Shown piece after piece: positions 1 through 5,828 of a stretch of DNA of 18,180 bases. Made by a program: the position numbers and the translations under genes. The stretch is taken from assembly GCA_964575185.1 (NCBI GenBank), contig CAZNPW010000053.1:1-18180 (forward strand), written 5' to 3'. The DNA is from CAZNPW01 sp964575185 (lineage in GTDB: Bacteria > Pseudomonadota > Alphaproteobacteria > Rhodobacterales > Rhodobacteraceae). Under the pieces are notes generated by a model, which was given only the letters and a program-made list of their open reading frames with translations, made no database searches and was not told the DNA's origin. Every line of letters begins with the position of its first letter. The stretch's first letter is position 1.

Positions 1-1
1 C

Positions 2-247
2 CACATGAAGCGCCAGGGCCGGGTGTGGATCCGGGTCTTCGCGGACGTGCTGCTGTCGGCCAAGCCGGTCGAGGTGCGGATGGGCTCGGGCAAGGGATCG
101 ACCGACTACTGGGCGGCCAAGGTGAAGCCCGGCCGGATCATGTTCGAGATCGACGGCGTGAACGAGGAGACGGCGCGCGAGGCGCTGCGGCTCGGCGCGA
201 TGAAGCTGCCGGTCCTGACCCGGGTGGTCGCGCGCGAAGACTGGTAG
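2..247 (+). CDS. rplP: 50S ribosomal protein L16, 3' part only
   Basis: This is the C-terminal 81 residues of ribosomal protein L16, a large-subunit protein near the peptidyl-transferase and tRNA-binding region. The frame is open to the left edge of the window, and the usual length is about 137 residues, so roughly the first 55 are outside. The visible part contains the family signatures RQGRVWIRVF, MGSGKGSTDYW and KPGRIMFEIDGV and ends in REDW. The TAG stop (245-247) lies inside a 28-bp palindrome, and an intrinsic terminator follows at 278-309. L16 is therefore probably the last gene of its transcript here, although in most bacteria rpmC follows directly. Confidence 0.97.
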   Translation, partial: HMKRQGRVWIRVFADVLLSAKPVEVRMGSGKGSTDYWAAKVKPGRIMFEIDGVNEETAREALRLGAMKLPVLTRVVAREDW

Positions 248-271
248 GATGGGCAGTATTGCCCATCCTAC
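244..271. repeat. 28-bp palindromic repeat, copy 1, overlapping the rplP stop codon
   Basis: A perfect inverted repeat has a left arm GTAGGATGGGCA, spacer GTAT and right arm TGCCCATCCTAC. Bases 2-4 of the element are the TAG stop codon of rplP. An identical 28-bp copy lies at 6098-6125, where it does the same for murJ on the other strand. It can form a 12-bp stem in RNA but has no T-tract, so it is not a canonical terminator. Its repeated nature suggests a dispersed REP-like palindrome. Confidence 0.9.
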
Positions 272-277
272 GGTCGG

Positions 278-309
278 CCCCTGCCGGTGACGGCGGGGGT
301 CTTTCCTTT
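278..309 (+). terminator. Rho-independent terminator after rplP
   Basis: The 5' arm CCCCTGCCG (278-286) pairs over 9 bp, with one T-G wobble, with CGGCGGGGG (291-299). It closes on a GTGA (GNRA-type) tetraloop and is followed by the pyrimidine tail TCTTTCCTTT. This is one of the two best terminator shapes in the window. It would separate the S10-type operon from the genes downstream. Confidence 0.8.
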
Positions 310-322
310 GGGGGGCCGGGGC

Positions 323-940
323 ATGGCCGAACTGTCTTCGCTGTTCGTCACCCGCCTCTACCGCGCGGCCCTGCGCGACCAGGGAAGGGTGGACCTGGCC
401 GAGCTCGACGCCGCCTGCCGCGGGATCGCCGCGGATGACGAGGCCGGGCAGGCCTGGTGCGAGGCGAACGGCTATCCGGGGTATACGAGCTATGCCTCGC
501 TGAACGACCTCGCCTGGCGCGTGCCGGTGTTCAAGGCGCTGGAGAAGGTGCTCCACAAGCACGCCGCGGTGTTTTCGCGCGAGGTCGGCTTCGACCTGGG
601 GGCGCGGAAGCTGCGGCTGGATTCGCTCTGGGTGAACGTGCTGCCGGAGGGCGGCAGCCACTCGAGCCACATCCACCCGCATTCCGTGATCAGCGGCACG
701 GTCTACGTCGCGATGCCGCCGGGGACGAGCGCGATCCGGTTCGAGGACCCCAGGCTGGCGATGATGATGGCCGCGCCGACGCGGGTGAAGGAGGCCGCGC
801 GGGAGTTGCAGCCGTTCGTCTATGTCACGCCGGAGGCCGGGGAGGTGCTGATGTGGGAAAGCTGGCTGCGGCACGAGGTGCCGATGAACATGGCCGAGGA
901 GGAGCGGATCAGCGTGAGTTTCAACTATGGGTGGGGTTAG
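323..940 (+). CDS. Putative 2OG-Fe(II) oxygenase, TIGR02466-like
   Basis: The 205-residue protein resembles the TIGR02466 / 2OG-Fe(II) oxygenase family; the substrate is unknown. Near residues 103-133 it has W-x-N-V-L-P-E-G-G-S-H followed by HIHPH (His116, His118, His120) and SVISGTVYV. A second block near 178-200 reads WESWLRHEVP with His184, then Arg196. Family knowledge suggests the HxH and distal His bind iron and a C-terminal Arg binds 2-oxoglutarate. The ATG at 323 is chosen because an earlier in-frame GTG (287) falls inside the terminator hairpin. The Shine-Dalgarno match is weak (a G-rich run). The gene sits inside the ribosomal cluster between rplP and rpmC, and its 3' end overlaps the parE remnant on the other strand by 20 bp. 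It looks like an inserted passenger gene. Confidence 0.85.
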   Translation: MAELSSLFVTRLYRAALRDQGRVDLAELDAACRGIAADDEAGQAWCEANGYPGYTSYASLNDLAWRVPVFKALEKVLHKHAAVFSREVGFDLGARKLRLDSLWVNVLPEGGSHSSHIHPHSVISGTVYVAMPPGTSAIRFEDPRLAMMMAAPTRVKEAARELQPFVYVTPEAGEVLMWESWLRHEVPMNMAEEERISVSFNYGWG

Positions 941-1106
941 GGTCGGGGTTGAGGTCGAAACCGTCGAGATTGCGGCTGTGGTGAAGCACGCGGACTATCA
1001 TGACGTCGGCAAAGCCATCTGCCGAGGCAAAGAAGATTGTGTGCTTGCCGGCCAGGATTGACCTGACTCCCCGCCCCAGTTCTTCTCGACAGGCGGACCC
1101 GGCGTT
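921..1106 (-). pseudogene. ParE-type toxin remnant, C-terminal half only
   Basis: Reading minus from the codon after the parD stop gives 61 codons ending in TGA at 923-921. The translation contains REELGRGVRSILAGKHTIFF and, further on, VRVLHHSRNLDGFDL, which matches the second half of ParE/RelE-fold toxins (a PGLRS-like segment, a GxHxIFF strand and a RVLHxxR strand). About the first 45 residues of a normal 95-100-residue ParE are absent, and there is no plausible start codon before a late internal Met. The frame is the same as that of parD, with only the TGA between them, consistent with a deletion joining the two genes. Its 3' end overlaps the oxygenase gene. It is probably inactive. Confidence 0.75.
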
Positions 1107-1364
1107 TCACTTCCGAAAAGCGCGCGGCTCGAAGGCGACGGGATCGAAGTCGACGGGATCGAAGTCGACGACGCGGCCGGCCTCGATGTCCTCCATGCCC
1201 TTGTCGATTTCCGCCCTCAGCCGGTAGAAGTCATTTGCGCCGTCCTCCTCCATGATCCGGCGCAGGCCTGCACGGACAACCTCGGACACGTTCGAGTATG
1301 GGCCGGACCTGATCTGCCGGTCGACATAGTCTTCCATCTGCTTCGTCAGGTGCACGTTCGGCAT
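1107..1364 (-). CDS. parD: ParD-type antitoxin, type II toxin-antitoxin family, probably orphan
   Basis: The 85-residue protein begins with a ribbon-helix-helix-like segment (MPNVHLTKQMEDYVD, then SGPYSNVSEVVRAGLRRIMEE), typical of ParD/CC2985-type antitoxins that bind DNA as dimers and neutralise ParE. The start at 1364 has a good Shine-Dalgarno sequence, AAGGAG, about 6 nt upstream. The tail (residues 66-83) carries the repeated pentapeptide VDFDP, encoded by a 15-bp tandem repeat. In ParD proteins this tail normally grips the toxin. The partner gene downstream survives only as a 3' fragment, so this antitoxin appears to lack a working toxin. It is oriented against the surrounding ribosomal genes. 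Confidence 0.85.
   Translation of the reverse strand: MPNVHLTKQMEDYVDRQIRSGPYSNVSEVVRAGLRRIMEEDGANDFYRLRAEIDKGMEDIEAGRVVDFDPVDFDPVAFEPRAFRK
1131..1169. repeat. 15-bp tandem repeat within parD
   Basis: Two exact copies of gggatcgaagtcgac lie at 1140-1154 and 1155-1169, preceded by a partial degenerate unit (1131-1139). The unit is a multiple of three, so it only changes the number of VDFDP pentapeptides in the antitoxin tail. Confidence 0.85.
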
Positions 1365-1446
1365 CTGGTTCTCCTTATGGCGGATCGTGGCAGATACTGA
1401 CATATCGGGTCCGGGTGAGCGAGGCGGAACGCCCGCGGAAACGCCC

Positions 1447-1475
1447 TTGCACATCCGGGAGTCCCCCGCTAAACG
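1447..1475 (+). promoter_or_regulatory. Candidate housekeeping promoter for the rpmC operon
   Basis: TTGCAC (1447-1452) and TAAACG (1470-1475) are separated by exactly 17 nt and lie about 105 nt before the rpmC start. The -35 element is close to consensus; the -10 is only a partial match. A promoter here is expected because a terminator and opposite-strand genes separate rpmC from rplP. The assignment is tentative. Confidence 0.35.
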
Positions 1476-1579
1476 CCCCCATCCGCGACGCCCGCAGGGG
1501 AATCGCGGCGTGACCCATTGATCCGCCGGGTGCACGGTGACCCCACGGGGCCGTCCGGCGAGTGTGAGAGGAGCGGCGC

Positions 1580-1780
1580 ATGGACGCCAAGGACCTGCGG
1601 GGGAAGACCCCCGAGCAGCTGCGCGACCAGCTGGGACAGCTGAAGAAGGAAGCCTTCAACCTGCGCTTCCAGCAGGCGACGAACCAGCTGGAGAACACGG
1701 CGCGGATGCGGGCCGTGCGCCGTGACGTGGCGCGGATCAACACCGTGCTGACCGAAAAAGCCCTCCAGGCCGCGAAGTAA
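1580..1780 (+). CDS. rpmC: 50S ribosomal protein L29
   Basis: The 66-residue L29 is a two-helix large-subunit protein close to the exit tunnel, part of the docking site for trigger factor and SRP. It has the expected pattern: a DLRGKTPEQLRDQL helix, the KKEAFNLRFQQATNQLEN core and a basic ARMRAVRRDVARI helix. The ATG at 1580 is preceded by AGAGGAG (1567-1573), a strong ribosome site at normal spacing. It is the first gene of the intact ribosomal run here. The 215 nt before it, up to the parD start, holds a candidate promoter but no gene. Confidence 0.97.
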   Translation: MDAKDLRGKTPEQLRDQLGQLKKEAFNLRFQQATNQLENTARMRAVRRDVARINTVLTEKALQAAK

Positions 1781-1790
1781 GGGGTAAGCC

Positions 1791-2033
1791 ATGCCGAAAC
1801 GCATCCTCCAGGGCACCGTCACCTCGGACAAGAACGCGCAGACCATCACCGTGCTGGTCGAACGGCGCTTCAAGCACCCGCTGCTGCAGAAGACCGTGCG
1901 CAAGTCGAAGAAATACCGCGCGCACGACCCGGAGAACAGCTTCAAGGTCGGCGACACCGTGCGCATCGAGGAATGCGCGCCGATCTCGAAGACGAAACGC
2001 TGGCATGTGGTGATGGAAGCCGAGGCTTCCTGA
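1791..2033 (+). CDS. rpsQ: 30S ribosomal protein S17
   Basis: The 80-residue S17 is a primary 16S rRNA-binding protein of the small-subunit body. It shows the OB-fold pattern: MPKRILQGTVTSDKNAQTIT, then the RRFKHPLLQKTVRKSKKYRAHDP region, and VGDTVRIEECAPISKTKRW. It starts 10 nt after rpmC, with a G-rich ribosome site AAGGGG. The following gap to rplN (54 nt) is the largest inside this operon and holds a hairpin. In E. coli this is the boundary between the S10 and spc operons. Confidence 0.97.
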   Translation: MPKRILQGTVTSDKNAQTITVLVERRFKHPLLQKTVRKSKKYRAHDPENSFKVGDTVRIEECAPISKTKRWHVVMEAEAS

Positions 2034-2050
2034 CCCCCACGCTCATCGAA

Positions 2051-2073
2051 ACCCTGGGGCGTGCCCCAAAGGT
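2051..2073 (+). promoter_or_regulatory. Hairpin in the rpsQ-rplN gap
   Basis: The arms TGGGGC (2055-2060) and GCCCCA (2063-2068) are perfect inverted repeats, flanked by ACC (2051-2053) and GGT (2071-2073) that extend the stem across a small internal loop. It ends just before the rplN ribosome site GGGAG. No T-tract follows, so transcription termination is unlikely; a processing or translational role is possible. Confidence 0.4.
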
Positions 2074-2087
2074 CGGGAGACTGACGA

Positions 2088-2456
2088 ATGATCCAGATGC
2101 AGACGAATCTGGATGTGGCTGACAACTCCGGCGCGCGCCGGGTGCAGTGCATCAAGGTTCTGGGCGGGTCGCACCGCCGTTATGCCAGCGTCGGCGACAT
2201 CATCGTGGTGTCGGTGAAGGAGGCGATCCCCAAGGGGCGCGTCAAGAAGGGCGACGTCCACAAGGCCGTCGTCGTGCGGACGGCCAAGGAAGTGCGGCGC
2301 GAGGACGGGACCTCGATCCGCTTCGACCGCAACGCCGCGGTCATCATCAACAAGCAGATGGAGCCGGTCGGCACCCGCATCTTCGGCCCCGTGGTGCGCG
2401 AGCTGCGGGCGAAGAACTTCATGAAGATCATCAGCCTTGCGCCGGAGGTGCTGTGA
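2088..2456 (+). CDS. rplN: 50S ribosomal protein L14
   Basis: The 122-residue L14 has the standard family length and binds 23S rRNA near the subunit interface. It carries the family opening MIQMQTNLDVADNSGARRVQ, the KVLGGSHRRYASVGDIIVVSV strand region and the C-terminal GTRIFGPVVRELR motif. Its last codons contain GGAGGTG, which serves as ribosome site for rplX, and its TGA shares one base with the rplX ATG. Translation of the two genes is therefore probably coupled. Confidence 0.98.
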   Translation: MIQMQTNLDVADNSGARRVQCIKVLGGSHRRYASVGDIIVVSVKEAIPKGRVKKGDVHKAVVVRTAKEVRREDGTSIRFDRNAAVIINKQMEPVGTRIFGPVVRELRAKNFMKIISLAPEVL

Positions 2457-2761
2457 TGGCCGCCAAGCTGAAGAAGGGTGACAGGGTCGTGGTCCTGACC
2501 GGGAAGGACCGCGGCAAGTCGGGCGAGATCGAGACGGTCATGCCGGCCGAGAACAAGGCGGTCGTGGGCGGCGTCAACATGGCGATCCGGCACACGAAGC
2601 AGTCGGCGTCCAGCCAGGGCGGCCGCATCGCCAAGGCGATGCCGATCGACCTGTCGAACCTGGCGATCGTCGACAAGAACGGCAAACCCACCCGCGTCGG
2701 CTTCCGCATGGAAGGCGACAGGAAGGTGCGGTTCGCCAAGACCACGGGCGAGGTGCTGTGA
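2456..2761 (+). CDS. rplX: 50S ribosomal protein L24
   Basis: The 101-residue L24 is an assembly-initiator protein that binds the 5' domain of 23S rRNA. The KOW motif is visible near the start (KKGDRVVVLTGKDRGKSGEI), followed by VGGVNMAIRHTKQS, where family members usually have a VEGVN-type sequence, and a C-terminal TRVGFRMEGDRKVR segment. The ATG at 2456 overlaps the rplN stop as TGATG. The 3' end repeats the same arrangement: GAGGTGCTG, then TGATG shared with rplE. Confidence 0.97.
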   Translation: MAAKLKKGDRVVVLTGKDRGKSGEIETVMPAENKAVVGGVNMAIRHTKQSASSQGGRIAKAMPIDLSNLAIVDKNGKPTRVGFRMEGDRKVRFAKTTGEVL

Positions 2762-3333
2762 TGCTGGATGCCGCGACCTACACCCCGCGCCTGAAGGCGC
2801 AGTACCGCGCGACCATCCGCGCCGCGCTGAAGCAGGAGTTCGGCTACCGCAACGACATGATGATCCCGCGGCTCGACAAGATCGTGCTGAACATGGGCGT
2901 CGGCGAGGCGGTGAAGGACACCAAGAAGGTCAAGACCGCCGCAGAGCAGCTGAGCCTGATCGCCGGGCAGAAGGCCGTCATCACCCATGCCAAGAAGTCG
3001 ATCGCAGGCTTCCGGGTGCGCGAGGAGATGCCGCTCGGCTGCAAGGTGACGCTGCGGGGCGACCGGGCCTACGAGTTCCTCGACCGGCTGATCACCATCG
3101 CCCTGCCGCGCGTGCGCGACTTCCGGGGCGTGAAGCCCACGTCCTTCGACGGGCGGGGCAACTATGCGATGGGCCTGAAGGAGCAGATCGTGTTCCCCGA
3201 GATCGACTTCGACAAGGTCGACGACGTGCTCGGGATGGACATCATCATCTGCACCACCGCCAAGACCGACGCCGAGGCGAAGGCGCTGCTGCGCCATTTC
3301 AACATGCCCTTCACCGACACCGTGAGGACCTGA
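2761..3333 (+). CDS. rplE: 50S ribosomal protein L5
   Basis: The 190-residue L5 binds 5S rRNA in the central protuberance and touches P-site tRNA. Family motifs are clear: IPRLDKIVLNMGVGEA, KKSIAGFRVREEMPLGCKVTLRG, LPRVRDFRGVKPTSFDGRGN and FPEIDFDKVDDVLGMDI. The ATG at 2761 is chosen because it overlaps the rplX stop (TGATG) and gives the usual length. An in-frame GTG one codon upstream is less likely. L5 is about 10 residues longer at the N-terminus than E. coli L5, as is common in alphaproteobacteria. Confidence 0.97.
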   Translation: MLDAATYTPRLKAQYRATIRAALKQEFGYRNDMMIPRLDKIVLNMGVGEAVKDTKKVKTAAEQLSLIAGQKAVITHAKKSIAGFRVREEMPLGCKVTLRGDRAYEFLDRLITIALPRVRDFRGVKPTSFDGRGNYAMGLKEQIVFPEIDFDKVDDVLGMDIIICTTAKTDAEAKALLRHFNMPFTDTVRT

Positions 3334-3336
3334 CAC

Positions 3337-3642
3337 ATGGCCAAGAAATCCATGGTGAACCGCGAAGTGAAGCGGGCGAAGCTGGTGAAGCAGAACGCCG
3401 CCAAGCGGGCCGCGCTGAAGGCGGTGATCGCCGACCAGAGCAAGCCGATGGAAGAGCGGTTCAAGGCCACGCACAGGCTGGCCGCGCTGCCGCGCAACTC
3501 ATCCGCCACGCGCCTGCACAACCGCTGCCAGCTGACCGGCCGGCCGCACGCCTATTATCGCAAGCTGAAACTGTCACGCATCATGCTCCGGGATCTCGCC
3601 TCGTTCGGCCAGATCCCCGGCATGGTGAAGTCGAGCTGGTAG
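3337..3642 (+). CDS. rpsN: 30S ribosomal protein S14, zinc-independent form
   Basis: The 101-residue S14 is a small-subunit head protein. Its length and the single cysteine mark it as the long zinc-independent type; the paired CxxC motifs of the short zinc-ribbon form are absent. The signature NRCQLTGRPHAYYRKLKLSRIMLRDLA and the C-terminal IPGMVKSSW are standard. It begins 3 nt after rplE, with GAGGA in the end of rplE as ribosome site. Confidence 0.98.
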   Translation: MAKKSMVNREVKRAKLVKQNAAKRAALKAVIADQSKPMEERFKATHRLAALPRNSSATRLHNRCQLTGRPHAYYRKLKLSRIMLRDLASFGQIPGMVKSSW

Positions 3643-3655
3643 GGGGAGAGCGACG

Positions 3656-4054
3656 ATGTCCATGAACGATCCCCTCGGCGACATGCTGACCCGCATCCGC
3701 AACGCGCAGCTGCGCGGCAAGAGCACCGTCTCGACGCCGGCCAGCAAGCTGCGCGCCTGGGTGCTGGATGTGCTGCAGTCCGAAGGCTACATCCGCGGCT
3801 ACGAGAAGAGCGATACCGACAACGGGCAGGGCGAGCTCGTCATCAGCCTGAAATACTACGAAGGCACGCCCGTCATCCGCGAGCTGCACCGCGTGTCGAA
3901 ACCAGGCCGCCGCGTCTACATGGGCGTGGGCCGGATTCCGTCGGTGCGCAACGGGCTGGGGGTCAGCATCGTCTCGACCCCCAAGGGCGTGATGTCGGAT
4001 GCCAGTGCACGCGCGGCCAATGTCGGCGGCGAAGTGCTCTGCACCGTGTTCTGA
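3656..4054 (+). CDS. rpsH: 30S ribosomal protein S8
   Basis: The 132-residue S8 binds the central domain of 16S rRNA and, in E. coli, represses the spc operon by binding its mRNA. Motifs: DPLGDMLTRIRNAQLRGK, KYYEGTPVIRELHRVSKPGRRVY, and SIVSTPKGVMSD followed by NVGGEVLCTVF. The ATG at 3656 follows GGGGGAGAG at good spacing; a second ATG at 3662 (MNDPLGD) is an alternative. The E. coli S8 target lies at the rplX-rplE junction. Here those genes overlap by one base, so any autoregulatory site must lie inside coding sequence. Confidence 0.97.
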   Translation: MSMNDPLGDMLTRIRNAQLRGKSTVSTPASKLRAWVLDVLQSEGYIRGYEKSDTDNGQGELVISLKYYEGTPVIRELHRVSKPGRRVYMGVGRIPSVRNGLGVSIVSTPKGVMSDASARAANVGGEVLCTVF

Positions 4055-4065
4055 GGGAGGGTCGT

Positions 4066-4599
4066 ATGTCCCGTATCGGCAAGAAACCCGTTCCGCTCGC
4101 CAAGGGCGTCAGCGCCGCGATCAGCGGCCAGACGATCGAGGTCAAGGGCCCCAGGGGCACCCGCAGCTTCACCGCGACCGACGACATCACGCTCGCCATG
4201 GACGGCGAGGCGGTGAGGGTCACGCCGCGCGGCACGTCCAAGCGGGCGCGCCAGCAGTGGGGCATGGCGCGGTCGATGGTGGAGAACCTGGTGACCGGCG
4301 TGACCACCGGCTTCAAAAAAGAGCTGGAGATCCAGGGCGTCGGCTACCGCGCCGCGATGGCGGGCAACGTGCTGAAACTGTCGCTCGGCTACAGCCACGA
4401 GGTCAACTTCGACATCCCCGAGGGGGTGAAGATCACCGCGCCCAAGCAGACCGAGATCGTCGTGGAGGGCATCGACCAGCAGCTGGTCGGCCAGGTCGCC
4501 GCGAACATCCGCGACTGGAAGCGGCCCGAGCCCTACAAGGGCAAGGGCATCCGGTACAAGGACGAGTTCGTGTTCCGCAAGGAAGGCAAGAAGAAGTAA
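4066..4599 (+). CDS. rplF: 50S ribosomal protein L6
   Basis: The 177-residue L6 has the typical length, with two similar domains, and contacts 23S rRNA near the sarcin-ricin loop and factor-binding site. It opens with MSRIGKKPVPLAKGV. The second domain shows LEIQGVGYRAAMAGNVLKLS, SLGYSHEVNFDIPEG, and the C-terminal RRPEPYKGKGIRYKDE-like signature (here KRPEPYKGKGIRYKDE). A GGGAGG ribosome site sits 5 nt before the ATG, 11 nt after rpsH. Confidence 0.97.
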   Translation: MSRIGKKPVPLAKGVSAAISGQTIEVKGPRGTRSFTATDDITLAMDGEAVRVTPRGTSKRARQQWGMARSMVENLVTGVTTGFKKELEIQGVGYRAAMAGNVLKLSLGYSHEVNFDIPEGVKITAPKQTEIVVEGIDQQLVGQVAANIRDWKRPEPYKGKGIRYKDEFVFRKEGKKK

Positions 4600-4609
4600 G
4601 GAGCGCATG

Positions 4610-4969
4610 ATGGCAACCACCAAGAGAGAGCTGTTCCTCAAGCGCCGCCTGCGCGTGCGGAACCGGATCAAGGCCACGTCCCACGGGCGGCTGCGGCTGT
4701 CGGTCCACCGGTCGTCGAAGAACATCAGCGTCCAGCTGATCGACGACCTGCGGGGGGTGACGCTGGCCGCGGCCTCGTCGCTGGAAAAGGACCTGGGGCT
4801 GGTCGGCAAGAACAACGTGGAGGCCGCCGCGAAGGTGGGCGCCACGATCGCGGAGCGGGCGCGCGCGGCGGGGGTCGAGGAGTGCTACTTCGACCGCGGC
4901 GGCTTCCTGTTCCACGGCAAGATCAAGGCTCTGGCGGAGGCGGCCCGCGAGGGCGGCCTCAAGTTCTGA
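4610..4969 (+). CDS. rplR: 50S ribosomal protein L18
   Basis: The 119-residue L18 binds 5S rRNA together with L5. It has the basic N-terminus MATTKRELFLKRRLRVRNR, the LRLSVHRSSKNISVQLIDD strand region and the C-terminal CYFDRGGFLFHGKIKALAEAAREGGLKF, all characteristic. Two ATGs stand in tandem at 4607 and 4610. The second is preferred because GGAG (4600-4603) is then 6 nt away rather than 3, and relatives begin with a single Met-Ala. Confidence 0.97.
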   Translation: MATTKRELFLKRRLRVRNRIKATSHGRLRLSVHRSSKNISVQLIDDLRGVTLAAASSLEKDLGLVGKNNVEAAAKVGATIAERARAAGVEECYFDRGGFLFHGKIKALAEAAREGGLKF

Positions 4970-4981
4970 GGAGTAGGACAG

Positions 4982-5554
4982 ATGGCAGAACGTGAGAACC
5001 GCCGGGACCGCCGCGACGACCGCCGTGGCGACCAGCGCGAGGAGAACCCCGAGTTCCAGGAGCGTCTGGTCGCGATCAACCGCGTGTCGAAGACGGTGAA
5101 GGGCGGCAAGCGCTTCGGCTTCGCGGCGCTGGTGGTCGTGGGCGACCAGCGCGGCCGCGTCGGCTTCGGCAAGGGCAAGGCGAAAGAGGTGCCCGAGGCG
5201 ATCCGCAAGGCGACCGAACAGGCCAAGCGCAGCCTGATCCGCGTGCCGCTGCGCGACGGGCGCACGCTGCACCACGACATCGAGGGCCGCCACGGGGCGG
5301 GCCGGGTGGTGATGCGCACCTCGGTTGCGGGGACCGGGATCATCGCCGGCGGCCCGATGCGCGCGGTGTTCGAGATGCTGGGCCTGCAGGACGTGGTGGC
5401 CAAATGCGTGGGGTCGACCAACCCCTACAACATGATCCGCGCCACCGTCGACGGGCTGACCAAGCAGGCCAGCCCCCGCCAGACCGCCGCGCGCCGCGGC
5501 AGGAAGGTCGGCGACATCCTGAAGAAGCCCGAAGCCGAGCTGGTGGAGGCGTAG
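4982..5554 (+). CDS. rpsE: 30S ribosomal protein S5
   Basis: The 190-residue S5 takes part in decoding fidelity and mRNA unwinding at the entry channel. It starts with a highly charged Arg/Asp-rich extension (residues 1-20, RENRRDRRDDRRGDQ) before the conserved EFQERLVAINRVSKTVKGG. The core has the KRFGFAALVVVGDQRGRVGFG motif and the second domain has GTGIIAGGPMRAVFEMLG. GAGGAG lies about 8 nt before the start. The TAG stop directly abuts the rpmD ATG with no gap. Confidence 0.98.
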   Translation: MAERENRRDRRDDRRGDQREENPEFQERLVAINRVSKTVKGGKRFGFAALVVVGDQRGRVGFGKGKAKEVPEAIRKATEQAKRSLIRVPLRDGRTLHHDIEGRHGAGRVVMRTSVAGTGIIAGGPMRAVFEMLGLQDVVAKCVGSTNPYNMIRATVDGLTKQASPRQTAARRGRKVGDILKKPEAELVEA

Positions 5555-5740
5555 ATGGCCACGATCGTCGTCAAGCAGGTGCGGTCCGCCGCGCGTCGTC
5601 CCGCGGTGCAGACCGCGACGCTGAAGGGCCTGGGGCTGAACAAGATGAACCGGACCCGCGAGCTCGAGGACACGCCGTCGGTGCGCGGCATGGTCCATGC
5701 CATCCGCCACCTGGTGGAGATCGTCGAGGAGCGGCCCTGA
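5555..5740 (+). CDS. rpmD: 50S ribosomal protein L30
   Basis: The 61-residue L30 is a small large-subunit protein with a ferredoxin-like fold. It shows IVVKQVRSAARRPAVQTATLKGLGLNKMNRTRELEDTPSVRGM, the standard family pattern. The start codon follows the rpsE stop immediately, implying coupled translation. This is the last gene of the operon in the window: a terminator follows 26 nt later, and rplO, which normally comes next, is not present. Confidence 0.97.
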   Translation: MATIVVKQVRSAARRPAVQTATLKGLGLNKMNRTRELEDTPSVRGMVHAIRHLVEIVEERP

Positions 5741-5766
5741 GCGGCTGCCTCGTGCAGAAAGGAGAA

Positions 5767-5796
5767 CGCCCCGACCGCAAGGCCGGGGCGTCTTTC
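5767..5796 (+). terminator. Rho-independent terminator of the ribosomal operon
   Basis: CGCCCCGACC (5767-5776) pairs with GGCCGGGGCG (5781-5790) over 10 positions with one A-C mismatch around a GCAA tetraloop, followed by TCTTTC. Read on the minus strand, the same hairpin is followed by TTCTCCTTTC, so it may also stop transcripts coming from the small gene at 5837-6004. Confidence 0.85.
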
Positions 5797-5809
5797 ATTC
5801 CGGTGGTCC

Positions 5810-5828
5810 GGCCCGGGCGATCCGGGCC
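5810..5828 (-). other. Hairpin just downstream of the small repeat protein gene
   Basis: GGCCCGG (5810-5816) and CCGGGCC (5822-5828) form a perfect 7-bp stem with a 5-nt loop, 8 nt after the stop codon of the minus-strand gene. There is no T-tract. It may act with the hairpin at 5767-5796 as a 3' end for the convergent transcripts. Confidence 0.4.

Noticed and set aside
287..322. Upstream GTG start for the oxygenase gene
   Set aside because: It lies in the loop of the terminator hairpin and adds residues not expected in the family; the ATG at 323 is better.
1000..1227. 75-codon plus-strand frame rich in Ser and Lys
   Set aside because: It is the antisense of parD and the parE remnant, and its Lys-Ser-Thr repeats are just the 15-bp repeat read backwards.
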